The notes below the pieces were generated by a model. The model made no database searches and had not been told where the DNA came from. It was given only the letters and a program-made list of their open reading frames with translations. A program made the translations under genes and the position numbers. Shown here one piece after another: positions 63,288 to 64,000 of a stretch of 64,000 nucleotides of DNA. Source of the DNA: Megalobrama amblycephala (lineage: Eukaryota > Chordata > Actinopteri > Cypriniformes > Xenocyprididae); NCBI RefSeq assembly GCF_018812025.1, contig NC_063054.1, positions 31,562,418 through 31,626,417 of the forward strand, read 5' to 3'. Position 1 is the stretch's first letter, and each line of letters starts with the position of its first letter.

Positions 63288-63655
63288 TTGATCTCGTGAG
63301 TCTCAATGAGATTTCGTCTCACTGAAATCATTCCTGCAATCAGAAAAAAACAAACGAAACCAAACGTCACTGAATTCTCGTAGTGAAACAAAACCACCAT
63401 TATTGGAATGTCATAATGGAACAAAACAGACCGTCACTGAAGTCAGTTTTATTCCTTTACGAGATCTCAGTGACTGTCAGTTTTGTTTCATTATGAGATT
63501 TCAGTGATGGTCGGTTTTGTTCCTTTGCGAGATCGAACAAAACCAACTGAGATCCCGTAACCGAACAAAACCGACCATCGTTGAAGTCTCATGAAGGAAC
63601 AAAACCGACCGTCATTGAAATCTCGAAGTGGATTACTACTCTGGTATTTGGTCTC
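63288..63655. repeat. Array of short units in alternating orientation
   Basis: Units of about 40-46 bp share the words AACAAAACC, GACCGTCACTGAA and ATCTCG. They run forward at about 63365-63443, reversed at about 63444-63533 (TCAGTGA, GGTCGGTTTTGTTCC, GAGATC), and forward again at about 63534-63650. No coding meaning. Confidence 0.8.
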
Positions 63656-64000
63656 GCAGTCCGATCGACTCATGTAGTGTGTTTGTGTTCAGACGATTAT
63701 ATTGCAAAAATCGGTTGAAACTGTCATTATATCTGTGGTTTTCCACAGTTTTAAAAATGGTTACGATTTGAAAACCATCTAGTATGTCCCAGATCTTAAC
63801 GATTGACGGTTTTATAATCATTGTAAAATCACTTGTATCATCAATGTCATTTCAATGCAATAATTGTGCTGTGTAATTAATACATTAAATTACAAACCCT
63901 GTTTTACTGCAACACAAGATCACACTACATTGCAGAAACCAGTGTGAAAATTGAAGATTAAACAAAACATGAACTGTAATGACAAACACAGGTATGAGCA
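63656..64000. other. Window end, no gene seen
   Basis: AT-rich sequence without recognised features. Confidence 0.5.

Overview
The window looks like vertebrate, and more precisely teleost, nuclear DNA. It is AT-rich and intron-rich, with several Tc1-type transposon families, many short foldback (MITE-like) DNA elements, a tRNA-derived SINE-like copy and long (TA)n tracts. The repeat set resembles that of cyprinid fishes such as zebrafish or carp. That placement is inferred from recognised repeat motifs, not from a database search.

One gene is certain: a complete EHD-family gene on the + strand, best matched to ehd3. Six coding exons lie at 32520-32746, 35706-35882, 38394-38491, 50406-50818, 56480-56644 and 57201-57728. 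Joined in phase with GT/AG splice sites they give 535 codons, the usual length of EHD3. The protein is a membrane-remodelling, ATP-binding dynamin-like protein of recycling endosomes, with an N-terminal G-type domain and a C-terminal EH domain. A candidate promoter and 5' UTR lie at about 31.95-32.52 kb. A candidate poly(A) signal lies at 60586, implying a 3' UTR of about 2.9 kb.

Layout. 0-31.9 kb is intergenic or upstream DNA made mostly of repeats: foldback elements near 0.2, 2, 6.8, 9.5, 10.8, 12.7, 15.4, 16, 20.9, 22 and 26.5 kb, Tc1 elements at 4.0-5.6 and 7.1-8.3 kb, and a composite repeat at 28.7-31.3 kb. It also holds one unidentified 133-codon reading frame near 3 kb with a good splice acceptor. 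31.9-57.7 kb is ehd3; its introns carry more copies of the same families and two more Tc1 relics. 57.7-64 kb is the 3' UTR and downstream repeats, ending in a block of short units that change orientation.

The repeats are the most informative part. A family of about 1 kb (ends TTAAAGGTGCC) is present four times. Each copy carries an octamer motif and a TTACGTAA-type palindrome or near-palindrome. Two of these copies flank ehd3 exon 4 in opposite orientation. Two copies of another repeat act as each other's empty sites and so reveal a nested order of insertion. I found no CRISPR array, operon, rRNA or functional tRNA, and I saw no convincing new multi-gene system.
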